In this document: positions 7,798 through 15,139 of the stretch, one piece after another | How positions within the stretch are numbered: the stretch's first letter is position 1 | Layout: every line of letters starts with the position of its first letter | Assembly: GCA_910587725.1 (NCBI GenBank) | Contig: CAJUNG010000017.1 | Location: 1 to 31,019, forward strand | Direction of reading: 5' to 3' | DNA: 31,019 nt | DNA from: an uncultured Bacilli bacterium | Lineage (GTDB): Bacteria; Bacillota_I; Bacilli_A; RF39; UBA660 | Notes under the pieces: generated by a model | Database searches by the model: none | Told to the model about the DNA's origin: nothing | The model's input: the letters and a program-made list of their open reading frames with translations, nothing else | Translations under genes and position numbers: made by a program

Positions 7798-8833
7798 ATT
7801 TAAGTATAAGAAATATTGTTATATCGATCCATTCGATATGGTAAACGTAACGTATATGGGAAATATAGTTGAAGCAAAAAATATAAAAAATATTAATACA
7901 GAATGTCGAATATTAAAATTAAAAGATAATAAGTTTAAAGATAAGGCAACTGGAGAAATAAAAGATTGTAAGAAGCAAATAGAAAATCGTAGTCAAGGAG
8001 ATATCTCCTTAAGAAGAACTAGAAGAGATATAGGAAAAGTTATAAATACTAATTGTAGTAATGAAAATATGAAGAGATGTATGTTTGTAACATTAACTTA
8101 TAAAGAAGCCATGCAGGATACAAAAATACTTCAAAAGGATCTAAAAATATTTGTTAGAAAGTTTAGATATCATTACGGTCAAGATATACAATTCATTATG
8201 TTGCTAGCACCACAGATAAAAAGAAAAGATGCTTGGGCGTGGCATATTCACACTATATTTATTTTTCCGAAAAAAGCACCATTTATTGATAATAGAGATA
8301 TACAGGATCTATGGGGTCATGGTATCACTAATAGTCAATACAAGCTCTACGATAAAATCAAAAATCTTGCTGCGTATTTTATAGGTCATTTAAGAGATAT
8401 GCCACTAGAAGAAGTAATAAAAGCAGGTATTCCCTATGATGAAAAAGATATTAAAAAGGTTTGGATCAATTATCAAACTGGAGAAAAATTGGATAAGCCA
8501 CTTCTTATAGTAAAAGGTGCTAGAACAAAGTATTATCCACCAAATTTTAAAATACTTCGTAAGTCAGAAAAACTTGATACGCCTAGAAAAGAAAGAAAAA
8601 AATATCATGAATTAAGAAAAGAAGTTGGGTATCGAATTCCAACTTCCAGTAGTACACTCCAGATTACAGATAATGAAAATGGTTGGAGTAACACAATTAA
8701 AACCGAGGAGTACAACCTTAGCATAGGCACTACTTTAAAACCTAACGCAAGAGATTTGAAAGCAATTAACTACATCAAACAACAACAAGAAAAAGAAATG
8801 AAAAATTTTACAACAGACGAGCTTAATTTCTAA
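7787..8833 (+). CDS. HUH-endonuclease Rep protein (rolling-circle type)
   Basis: The start is taken as ATG 7787, preceded by AAAGG at 8-base spacing; an in-frame ATG at 7769 has no ribosome site. The 348-residue product shows the rolling-circle Rep layout: CMFVTLTYKE (motif I), then WAWHIHTIFIF, where H-I-H is the metal-binding HUH pair, then a tyrosine-bearing helix with YKLYDKIKNLAAYFIGHL (candidate nicking Tyr). The C-terminal third is basic and polar and may bind DNA. It would nick an origin on the element and start replication of the excised circle; a role as a mobilisation relaxase cannot be excluded. It is the first gene of the element, followed by a repeat-rich 300-bp spacer. The exact Rep family is uncertain. 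Confidence 0.75.
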   Translation: MSLEFKYKKYCYIDPFDMVNVTYMGNIVEAKNIKNINTECRILKLKDNKFKDKATGEIKDCKKQIENRSQGDISLRRTRRDIGKVINTNCSNENMKRCMFVTLTYKEAMQDTKILQKDLKIFVRKFRYHYGQDIQFIMLLAPQIKRKDAWAWHIHTIFIFPKKAPFIDNRDIQDLWGHGITNSQYKLYDKIKNLAAYFIGHLRDMPLEEVIKAGIPYDEKDIKKVWINYQTGEKLDKPLLIVKGARTKYYPPNFKILRKSEKLDTPRKERKKYHELRKEVGYRIPTSSSTLQITDNENGWSNTIKTEEYNLSIGTTLKPNARDLKAINYIKQQQEKEMKNFTTDELNF

Positions 8834-8867
8834 TTGTTTGTCCTATATTAATATATACGATTTGGGA

Positions 8868-9087
8868 GTGTAACAATTTAAAGTTATGCTCTTTTTAAGT
8901 GATTAAATAATATCATTGAATATTTAGCGTTTATTTTTAGTTTTAATACGCTCTAATTATCATTTAAGTGTAACTGATGTAGAAAAGTGTTAAATTCGTT
9001 AATTTGATGTGTTTAACGAAGTATTTTAAATTGTTATTATTCTTAAACATTTTGAAAATGTGTAAGAACGTTTTTCAAATGTGTAAG
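8868..9087 (+). repeat. Spacer with iteron-like GTGTAA repeats and a hairpin
   Basis: The gap of about 310 bp after rep holds four same-strand copies of GTGTAA: 8868, 8968, 9060 and 9081. The last two lie in an 11-bp direct repeat, AAATGTGTAAG (9056-9066 and 9077-9087), exactly 21 bp apart, about two helical turns. Between them is a perfect inverted repeat, TTCGTTAA (8995-9002) and TTAACGAA (9013-9020). This arrangement suits a replication origin or a regulator-binding array. No gene fits here. Confidence 0.5.
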
Positions 9088-9143
9088 TGATAATTAAAAG
9101 ATTTTTATATATTAATATGAAAGATGTATTACTAGGGAGTCAA

Positions 9144-9587
9144 ATGGAAGATAAAATTAGAAAGTTAGAACAAGAAAGAGATTATATACTGTCTATTACG
9201 GAAGATAAAAGATTAAGTAAGAATAGCACTATTCATTCTAGAATTAAATGTTTTTATAATAGAAGAATTAGTATGTTAAAGAAATACGGTGTTGAATATG
9301 CTCTACAATTAAAACAAGTAAGAGATAAGATAAACGAAACTAATCAAAAGAAGTATGGGTGTAATTCAATTCTAGGTAATAAGGAATTTCGTGAGAAGTA
9401 TAATATTAATACCAACTTTCAAAAACTAGAAGTGAGAAGAAAGACAAAGCAAACTAGTATTATGAAGTATCGTGTATCACATCCACAGAAAAGTCCTATT
9501 ATTAAAATGAGGATAAGAAGAACTAATTTATTAAGATATGGTACTCCTAACGGTAAAGGTAAAAGGAAATGTTATGAAAATAAATGA
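9144..9587 (+). CDS. Basic protein with KYG-type repeats (DUF7487-like)
   Basis: The chosen start ATG 9144 follows AGGGAG; earlier in-frame starts lack a site. The 147-residue, very basic product has degenerate repeats of the kind seen in phage endonuclease accessory regions: ETNQKKYGCNSI, REKYNINTN, QTSIMKYRVSHPQKS and RRTNLLRYGTPNG. Such N-x-x-K-Y-G modules usually precede or follow GIY-YIG or HNH nuclease domains and probably bind DNA. No nuclease domain is present, so this is either a free-standing DNA-binding protein or a remnant of a homing endonuclease. The N-terminal 60 residues are helical and may form a coiled coil. Confidence 0.6.
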   Translation: MEDKIRKLEQERDYILSITEDKRLSKNSTIHSRIKCFYNRRISMLKKYGVEYALQLKQVRDKINETNQKKYGCNSILGNKEFREKYNINTNFQKLEVRRKTKQTSIMKYRVSHPQKSPIIKMRIRRTNLLRYGTPNGKGKRKCYENK

Positions 9588-9606
9588 TAGAAGCAAAGGA
9601 ACTATA

Positions 9607-10017
9607 ATGAATAGCAACAAATTATTTGAAAAGTTAGATAAATTAGATAGTTATACTGTCGGAGATCCTAATGAAGAAATCACAATATCTAAAATTTCGT
9701 TATTTAATAAAAATAAAAATTTAGAAATTAATTTACTTCTTTTACCTGATAAATCATTAAAAATATTTAATATAAACGATATAGTATTTGGTTATCTGTA
9801 TTTTCAAGATGATGATTATGAAAGTTGTTATAATGAGTTTTTTGATAATTTCAATACTGATGCAGACAAAGATAAGATTAGTATAATAAAGATAAAGTAT
9901 CCAGCTAAAGATTTAGTACAGGTTAATGTTAGTTGGAACTCATTAATATATGAATTAGATAGTGGTTACAATATTCTATTGTTTATGGGAACTCTATTTA
10001 ATGAAAAAGGAATTTAA
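9607..10017 (+). CDS. Hypothetical protein
   Basis: Two starts are plausible: ATG 9607 (AAAGGA six bases before, chosen) and ATG 9574 (AAAGGA before it, overlapping the upstream gene by 14 bases). The 136-residue acidic protein alternates beta-strand-like segments (ISKISLFNKN, LEINLLLLPD, DIVFGYLYF, LVQVNVSWNSLIYEL). No membrane segment, Cys cluster or catalytic motif is visible and I do not recognise the family. It lies in a tightly packed run of small genes (9144-12094) that probably form one operon. Confidence 0.65.
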   Translation: MNSNKLFEKLDKLDSYTVGDPNEEITISKISLFNKNKNLEINLLLLPDKSLKIFNINDIVFGYLYFQDDDYESCYNEFFDNFNTDADKDKISIIKIKYPAKDLVQVNVSWNSLIYELDSGYNILLFMGTLFNEKGI

Positions 10018-10018
10018 A

Positions 10019-10657
10019 ATGGTAAAGTTATTTGAAGATGTTCTTAATTTGTATAGTGATAATTTAAATCAATTAAGTGAAGAAAGAAGAAATAGATGTC
10101 AAAAGTTAAAACATTTTGTTAATAGTGAAAACAAGTTAAATGAGGCTAATATAAAAGATTTAGTTGATGATAGTAAGAGTACGGACCCTAAAAGAATTGA
10201 ACTATCTAACACGATTTATAGTGTTTATAAAGGTGTTGACTCGGACGGAACTTTGTTATTTGAAAGTGATAGTCAAACTAGAAGTGGTATAGTTCATAAG
10301 CAAAGAATATTTTATGAGGGTTTCTTTAATCTACTTGATAAGGTTGATGAGAACGAAGAAATTACAGAAGGAGATGTAATCAATATACTAACTGGAGATG
10401 TCTATATTGACTGTAATTGTGAATCGCATCTATATTGGGGTTTTGCTTATAAGGCATTTAAAAATGATTATGGTTTAAGAAAAGAAACAAGAGAACCTAA
10501 GAAAAATAATGTTTCCTTGAATGGTAGTGCTTGTAAGCACGCTTTAAGTGTTTTAGAGTTAATTAATCAATCAAATACTTTATATGAAGAAATAGCGAAA
10601 GATCTAAATGTCCTATTTCAAAAGTATAAGAAAAGGAGCAAACTTGAATTACGATAA
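10019..10657 (+). CDS. SWIM-like zinc-finger protein
   Basis: The start is ATG 10019, one base after the previous stop, with AAGGA eight bases upstream. The 212-residue protein has an acidic helical N-terminal half. Its C-terminal half has a C-x-C ... C-x-H arrangement: DCNCESHLYWGFAYKAF, then NGSACKHALSVLELI. This matches the SWIM or phage-type CxCxDFxYR...CKH zinc-binding pattern found in bacteriophage and mobile-element proteins, usually linked with nucleic-acid binding. Its precise role here is unknown. It overlaps the next gene by 14 bases. Confidence 0.6.
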   Translation: MVKLFEDVLNLYSDNLNQLSEERRNRCQKLKHFVNSENKLNEANIKDLVDDSKSTDPKRIELSNTIYSVYKGVDSDGTLLFESDSQTRSGIVHKQRIFYEGFFNLLDKVDENEEITEGDVINILTGDVYIDCNCESHLYWGFAYKAFKNDYGLRKETREPKKNNVSLNGSACKHALSVLELINQSNTLYEEIAKDLNVLFQKYKKRSKLELR

Positions 10658-10997
10658 AAAAATTTTAGATATAATTAAAAATGAGGTAGCAACTTATTAT
10701 CATATACCTATTGAATATCTTAATAGGCGTATTACAAGAGATGAAAGAAAGAAAAACGTTACAAATGCTAGACAAATGGCTATATATTTATCAATTGAGT
10801 TAACATCAATTGATAGAGTTATTATAGCAAATTCATTTGGAATATATGATACTGATACAACAAGTGCAAGAGCATTTATTATATATCTTTCTGCTGATTT
10901 TTCTGAGTATTTTAGTAATCATGACAAAAATTTGGAGATAGAAACTAATAGAATAAAATCAATATGTGAGAAGAAGATAAAACAACTTAAAAAATAA
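10644..10997 (+). CDS. DnaA domain IV-like DNA-binding protein
   Basis: A TTG start at 10644 sits five bases after AAAAGGAG, a much better ribosome site than any at the ATG 36 bases upstream. The 117-residue product matches the C-terminal DNA-binding domain of DnaA: RRITRDERKKNVTNARQMAIY fits the R-x-x-x-VxARQIAMYL helix, followed by LSIELTSIDRVIIANSFGIY (IGxxFG) and DTDTTSARAF in place of DHTTVxHA. The DnaA ATPase and domain I are absent. It could bind DnaA boxes at the element or host origin, either recruiting or blocking DnaA. The H of DHTT is replaced by T, so box specificity may differ. Confidence 0.7.
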   Translation: MNYDKKILDIIKNEVATYYHIPIEYLNRRITRDERKKNVTNARQMAIYLSIELTSIDRVIIANSFGIYDTDTTSARAFIIYLSADFSEYFSNHDKNLEIETNRIKSICEKKIKQLKK

Positions 10998-11110
10998 TGG
11001 TTATAGTGAAATACTACGCCACTAGAAAAATATTGATAAAAATTAGAATAGCGATGTGCTATTTTTTCTTTTTTTATGGGATAGTATACTGGAAAGAGAG
11101 GTTTTTTATT

Positions 11111-11425
11111 ATGGATCAAGAAGCAGAACAAGAAAGTTACTTGGATAAGAAATTCGATGAATACTATGAGAACTACGATATGTATATGAAAACCTATGTT
11201 GTACTTGAAGTATATGCAAGACAGTTAGCAAGCTATTTTTATAGAGGTTTGTTAGTTGCAAATGAAACTCTAATACAGTATGTTGAAAGTATTGGAGATG
11301 CTTTTAATGTAGGTTTTGATTTTGAAGAAATAAGGGATCGTGTAGAAGAAATACTAAAAATAAAATATAATCTTGAAATTACTAACGATAAGCCTTTAGA
11401 AATGAAATTTTGGAAATGGTTATAA
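11111..11425 (+). CDS. Small acidic hypothetical protein
   Basis: The frame is open from 10997, but the likely start is ATG 11111 (GAGAGG about ten bases before); the upstream stretch has no ribosome site. The 104-residue product is acidic and mostly helical, with EQESYLDKKFDEYYENYDMY at the start and FEEIRDRVEEILKIKYNLEI near the end. No known motif is seen. It precedes the methyltransferase-like gene by three bases, so the two are probably co-translated. Confidence 0.6.
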   Translation: MDQEAEQESYLDKKFDEYYENYDMYMKTYVVLEVYARQLASYFYRGLLVANETLIQYVESIGDAFNVGFDFEEIRDRVEEILKIKYNLEITNDKPLEMKFWKWL

Positions 11426-11428
11426 GTT

Positions 11429-12094
11429 ATGGAAAAATTAGAACTTGATGAGAAATATATTTTAAAAAGTATGATTAGTTTAGGTCATAAATATGATACC
11501 TATAAAATATTTACTGATTTCGTAACAATGGTAGCAATCACTATTAATAATCGGTTAAATTACAGCGGAGAAAAAGAACAACAATATTTAAAAATTATTA
11601 ATCAGTACACCGAAGAAGAACAACAAATATTTATTAAAATGTTTGCTAGCTTAATTAATAGTTTAGATAACGTACAATTTAATGATGTTTTAGGCAAAGT
11701 ATATGAGGAATTAAATTTATCTAATAAGTTTAAAGGACAGTTCTTTACTCCACCTCATTTATGTGATTTAATGGCTAAAATTACTCTTGATAAAGATGTG
11801 AAAGAGCAAATAAAAAATAAAGGCTATACTAGTGTAAGCGATCCTGCTTGTGGATCTGGCAGATTGTTATATTCATATTTAAAAGAGATGCGTTTAAACA
11901 ATATCGATTATAGTAAAAAGGTGTACGTTGAGGCACAAGATGTTTCTGAACTATGTTGTTATATGACATATATTCAACTAAGTTTGTATGGTGCTAATGG
12001 CAAAGTAGTTATCGGAAATACACTTTCAAATGAAATTAGAGATGTTTTATATACTCCATTTTATCTTATATTTCCTATAAAAGAAAAGATATAG
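11429..12094 (+). CDS. Truncated N6-adenine methyltransferase-like protein
   Basis: The 221-residue product resembles the N6 DNA methylase (HsdM-type) domain common on Bacillota conjugative elements. It has KGQFFTPPHLCDLMAKIT (near residue 100), SAM-binding motif I VSDPACGSGRLLYSYL (near 135), and the acidic EAQDVSELCCYMTYIQLSLY. After VVIGNTLSNEI it ends quickly without the N-P-P-Y/F motif IV that N6-methyltransferases need. So it can probably bind SAM but may not methylate DNA, unless a partner supplies the rest. This short form is recurrent in mobile elements, which favours a retained anti-restriction or regulatory role over simple decay. It ends in a bidirectional terminator. Confidence 0.75.
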   Translation: MEKLELDEKYILKSMISLGHKYDTYKIFTDFVTMVAITINNRLNYSGEKEQQYLKIINQYTEEEQQIFIKMFASLINSLDNVQFNDVLGKVYEELNLSNKFKGQFFTPPHLCDLMAKITLDKDVKEQIKNKGYTSVSDPACGSGRLLYSYLKEMRLNNIDYSKKVYVEAQDVSELCCYMTYIQLSLYGANGKVVIGNTLSNEIRDVLYTPFYLIFPIKEKI

Positions 12095-12117
12095 AAATGT
12101 GAAAATCTATATCTTTT
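12084..12117. terminator. Bidirectional terminator between convergent genes
   Basis: AAAAGATATAGA (12084-12095) is a perfect 12-bp inverted repeat of TCTATATCTTTT (12106-12117), loop 10 nt, with A/T runs at both ends. It serves the methyltransferase-like gene on the forward strand and the XRE gene on the reverse strand. Confidence 0.85.
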
Positions 12118-12352
12118 AATTTTCTTTAAATAATAGGTAGATTGGAATTTGTAATGCATCTGCTATCTTACCTACTGTTTCTATTGAAAATGTTTTATCT
12201 TTAACAGTACTCTCAATTTCTGAAATAAAATGCATTGAAAGTTCGCTTAGATCTGCTAATTGTTGCTGTGTTAAATTTTTCTCAAGTCTATATTTGCGTA
12301 TGTTTTTTCTACATATATCGTAGTAGTGCATGCTAGATTTTAATCGTGTCAT
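12116..12352 (-). CDS. XRE-family transcriptional regulator
   Basis: A 78-residue helix-turn-helix protein of the Cro/C1 type. The DNA-binding core reads IRKYRLEKNLTQQQLADLSE, then HFISEIESTVKDKTFSIETV and IADALQIPIYLLFKEN. The start is ATG at 12352 (reverse strand), with GAGAGGTGG at good spacing; a GTG nine bases upstream overlaps that site. It is transcribed away from the membrane-protein operon at 12470, and the palindrome AAAAACGTTTTT lies in the promoter between them. It is therefore a good candidate for the repressor of that operon and perhaps of the similar promoter at 24286. Confidence 0.88.
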   Translation of the reverse strand: MTRLKSSMHYYDICRKNIRKYRLEKNLTQQQLADLSELSMHFISEIESTVKDKTFSIETVGKIADALQIPIYLLFKEN

Positions 12353-12416
12353 AAGCCCCACCTCTCTGTAAATATTTTCCCATTTTTACAAAGTAAAGTA
12401 TTGGGGTGAATGGCAC

Positions 12417-12445
12417 TGTACAAAAACGTTTTTTTAGTGTATAAT
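12417..12445 (+). promoter_or_regulatory. Promoter with palindromic operator in the spacer
   Basis: A -35 TGTACA (12417-12422) and perfect -10 TATAAT (12440-12445) are 17 bp apart. The spacer contains the perfect 12-bp palindrome AAAAACGTTTTT (12422-12433). A repressor dimer there would block RNA polymerase. The divergent XRE gene is the obvious candidate. Confidence 0.65.
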
Positions 12446-12469
12446 ATTAATGAAAAAGAGGTGCATTTT

Positions 12470-13435
12470 ATGAAAGAAAAAAATGATTTAAAAAAGGAGA
12501 AAAGGAAGAAAGGAAAATTAAAGAAAATTCTATTGATTATTTTATTAATAATTGTAGTTCCTATTATTGTGTTCTTTGGTTATAGGTTCATTAGTACTAA
12601 AATTAGTAAATCTAATTCAGAAAAATTTAATAATAATTTGAATGAACTCGCTAAGGAACGAATTGATTATGTATTTATCGAGATTAACCCATCACTTGTA
12701 TTAACTGTTAAAGATAATAAAGTAGAAGATATAAGTTGTTTAAATGATGACTGTATGACTATTTATAATGAATTAAATGTTAAAGGAAAAAATATTAATG
12801 ATAGTATTGATACTATTTATAATAAGTCAAAAGAAAAAGGTTTTGATGTTTCAAATGGAGTTAAGATTAAAACTTCTAATAATGTAAATATTGAAGTTAA
12901 GGACCATATTATTATCGAACATATAGATAGTATTAAAGAACAAGAGTTATTAAAAGAAGTAAAGAACAATGAAGATATTAAAAATGTAAGTAATGATGAT
13001 TACTACACTAGTCTATGGGAAGAATTAAAGAAAGACAAAGATTATGATAATTTTTATACTTGTAAAATGGTGGATAAAGAACTTAAATGTTATTTCGCAG
13101 AGAAGTTTTTAACTATGTCAAACGAAAATAACGGTAATGGTTTAAATCCTAGGGATTTATCAAGAGTTTTAGATAAGTTTGGAATTAAGTACGAAAGTTG
13201 GAATTGGGGAGTAGATTTTGGAGATAACCCATATGGTTTATATATAAATGGTAAACTTTATTATATGGTTAACGATAGTTTAGAATATTACGGAGATATA
13301 CCTGATTGTGAGAGTGAAAAATCTGGTATGCCAACAGGTTATGTTTCTTGTGCTATGTCATATGGAAACCCTGAAAATATAATACAATACCCAAAAAGTA
13401 AATTAAATCTATTAACTTCACAATTTGATAGTTAG
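12470..13435 (+). CDS. Membrane protein with RsgI-like extracellular domain
   Basis: The start is ATG 12470 after AAAGAGGTG; the frame is open 60 bases upstream, but that would put the start before the promoter. Of 321 residues, 1-18 are highly basic and cytoplasmic, about 19-41 is a membrane helix, and the rest is predicted outside. Residues 67-140 (YVFIEINPSLVLTVKDNKVE, then LNVKGKNINDSIDTIYNK) resemble the conserved domain that follows the membrane helix in RsgI anti-sigma factors. The cytoplasmic anti-sigma domain itself is missing and no sigI gene is visible. The C-terminal half has four or more Cys that may form disulfides. A function in sensing or surface display is inference. Confidence 0.65.
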   Translation: MKEKNDLKKEKRKKGKLKKILLIILLIIVVPIIVFFGYRFISTKISKSNSEKFNNNLNELAKERIDYVFIEINPSLVLTVKDNKVEDISCLNDDCMTIYNELNVKGKNINDSIDTIYNKSKEKGFDVSNGVKIKTSNNVNIEVKDHIIIEHIDSIKEQELLKEVKNNEDIKNVSNDDYYTSLWEELKKDKDYDNFYTCKMVDKELKCYFAEKFLTMSNENNGNGLNPRDLSRVLDKFGIKYESWNWGVDFGDNPYGLYINGKLYYMVNDSLEYYGDIPDCESEKSGMPTGYVSCAMSYGNPENIIQYPKSKLNLLTSQFDS

Positions 13436-13447
13436 GAGTGATTTTAA

Positions 13448-15025
13448 ATGAGTTGGTTAACGCGAATAGTAACTTGGGTTAAATCTCATGTACTTGTATC
13501 AATTATAGTTGGCATAGTTGTAGTTGGTGGTGCAATTACTGGAGTATTGTATAGTGTGAGTAATGTTGGAAAAGAAAAAATAGTTTATAATAAAAAATAT
13601 GTTTCTTCTTCAGGTGATTTGTGGATAGAGTTTAATAAAAATGGAACATGTAATCGTAGTATTGAAACTAATTATTGTAATTATAGAATTGAAAATGATA
13701 CAATAATAATTGAAGAAGAACAGTATAGTTCAACCTATAAAATTACTATGAAACTGGAAATGTATTTTAGATTTCAAGATAAGAATAATTTAGTGCATTA
13801 TCATACTTGCTTTCCTGAATATAAGGACGCTCATTCTGATTTTAAGTGTGGTAGTGATATTAGTGAAGGTAATCTCGAAAAATTGGGGCAAACTGTTAAG
13901 TATTCTTTAGATAATAAGTATGTCGGGCAAAAGAAACAAGATGAAGAAATAAATAATAGCGAAAGTAAGCCAAAGGAAAAAGAAAAGTATCAATATGGTT
14001 ATCATACCCTATATACTGACAAAAACGGTAGGTCTGCTTCTATAAGATTTTCAGAAAATGGTATATGTGAAACATATTTTAGTAGTTTTAATGATAGCAT
14101 TAATCCATCAGGTGTAATGCGTTATACAACGAAATATGTTAACAATTCTTGTAGCTATGAAAAAATACTAGACAGAAAACTAAGAATATATGATAATACA
14201 ATCATTATTCGAACAGCAACTTCAGGTGGTAAATCAATGAATATGGGAAATCTTAGGTTAGCATCTAAACCAATAGAAATAGAATTTGATGATAATTACG
14301 AAAAACTAGAGGTAACTAATGGTAATTTCATTTATTCTGGAGATCCTACATTTTTGACATTTGAAGAGGGTAAAAATGTTAATAAGAACAGCGAAGAAAA
14401 ATCAAATAATAGTGTTACAAATGACACAGGTAATGCTAGTAATAATAGTAATAATGGAAATAATAATACAGGCGGTACAAACAATAACGCAAATAATAGT
14501 ACAAAATATGAGTACAGATATAGGGATAAAAAACAGGTTGTTAGTTATGGAAGCTGGAGCAATTGGCAAGAACAGAAAATTGAAAAAAACGATAGTATTG
14601 AAGTAGAAACAAGAAATGTTGACAAGCAACAGACTAAAACAATCTACGTATATTATCATTATGTATGTCCTACTCCAACACAACTTGCACCACAGGGTAA
14701 TGCTACACCTTATTCTACTGATTGTGTTGGCGAATATTATGAAACTATTGAAAGTGATTACGCATATAAAAAGAAAGACGGAAGCGGAAGCTGTAATTAT
14801 TATTATGGTGGTTACTATGATTATAAAAAATTCAATGGTCCTTATAAAAAAGAAAACTGTTGGTTTGATTCTGATCCAAGAGAAGAAAAAGGAGATATAA
14901 TATCAGTTACTGAATATCGGTATAGAGAGAAATATACAACATACGAATGGGGAAAATGGAGCAGCTGGTCTACTAAAAAAATGGAAAGCAACGAGAACAG
15001 GCAAGTAGAAGAAAGAACAGTTTAA
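13448..15025 (+). CDS. Membrane-anchored surface protein with W-S-W / Y-R-Y-R repeats
   Basis: The 525-residue product has one membrane helix near residues 15-38 with a short cytoplasmic head, so the bulk is outside. Two related domains follow, at about 45-165 and 180-300; each has a strand, an NGTC or NGIC turn and an NDTIII or NTIII strand. An Asn-rich flexible linker covers about 309-352. Two copies of a YRYR...W-x-x-W module come next (YEYRYRDKKQ with SWSNWQ; TEYRYREKYTT with KWSSWS), flanking a Cys- and Tyr-rich insert. Such modules occur in uncharacterised Bacillota surface proteins. It follows the RsgI-like gene by 12 bases in the same operon and ends in a terminator. Its length and domain duplication suggest a selected function at the cell surface. 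Confidence 0.65.
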   Translation: MSWLTRIVTWVKSHVLVSIIVGIVVVGGAITGVLYSVSNVGKEKIVYNKKYVSSSGDLWIEFNKNGTCNRSIETNYCNYRIENDTIIIEEEQYSSTYKITMKLEMYFRFQDKNNLVHYHTCFPEYKDAHSDFKCGSDISEGNLEKLGQTVKYSLDNKYVGQKKQDEEINNSESKPKEKEKYQYGYHTLYTDKNGRSASIRFSENGICETYFSSFNDSINPSGVMRYTTKYVNNSCSYEKILDRKLRIYDNTIIIRTATSGGKSMNMGNLRLASKPIEIEFDDNYEKLEVTNGNFIYSGDPTFLTFEEGKNVNKNSEEKSNNSVTNDTGNASNNSNNGNNNTGGTNNNANNSTKYEYRYRDKKQVVSYGSWSNWQEQKIEKNDSIEVETRNVDKQQTKTIYVYYHYVCPTPTQLAPQGNATPYSTDCVGEYYETIESDYAYKKKDGSGSCNYYYGGYYDYKKFNGPYKKENCWFDSDPREEKGDIISVTEYRYREKYTTYEWGKWSSWSTKKMESNENRQVEERTV

Positions 15026-15039
15026 ATATGTGTTTGAAT

Positions 15040-15067
15040 AAAGGTAATCAATAACGATTATCTTTTT
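15040..15067 (+). terminator. Rho-independent terminator
   Basis: AAAGGTAATC (15040-15049) pairs with GATTATCTTT (15056-15065; one G-U pair) over a six-base loop, followed by TTTATA. It closes the two-gene membrane-protein operon. Confidence 0.75.
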
Positions 15068-15139
15068 ATATGAAATTCTATTTTAGTAGTTGCAATATCC
15101 AAATTTTTATAAGAAAGTATTTCTAGGGGCGTGAATTAA

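Noticed and set aside
12410..12469. Longer start of the RsgI-like gene at 12410
   Set aside because: This ATG lies upstream of the promoter -10 box and has no ribosome site.
14361..14900. Alternative open frames inside the surface-protein gene (81, 93 and 94 codons)
   Set aside because: They arise from the Asn-rich and Tyr-rich low-complexity coding sequence; no ribosome sites and composition typical of shadows.
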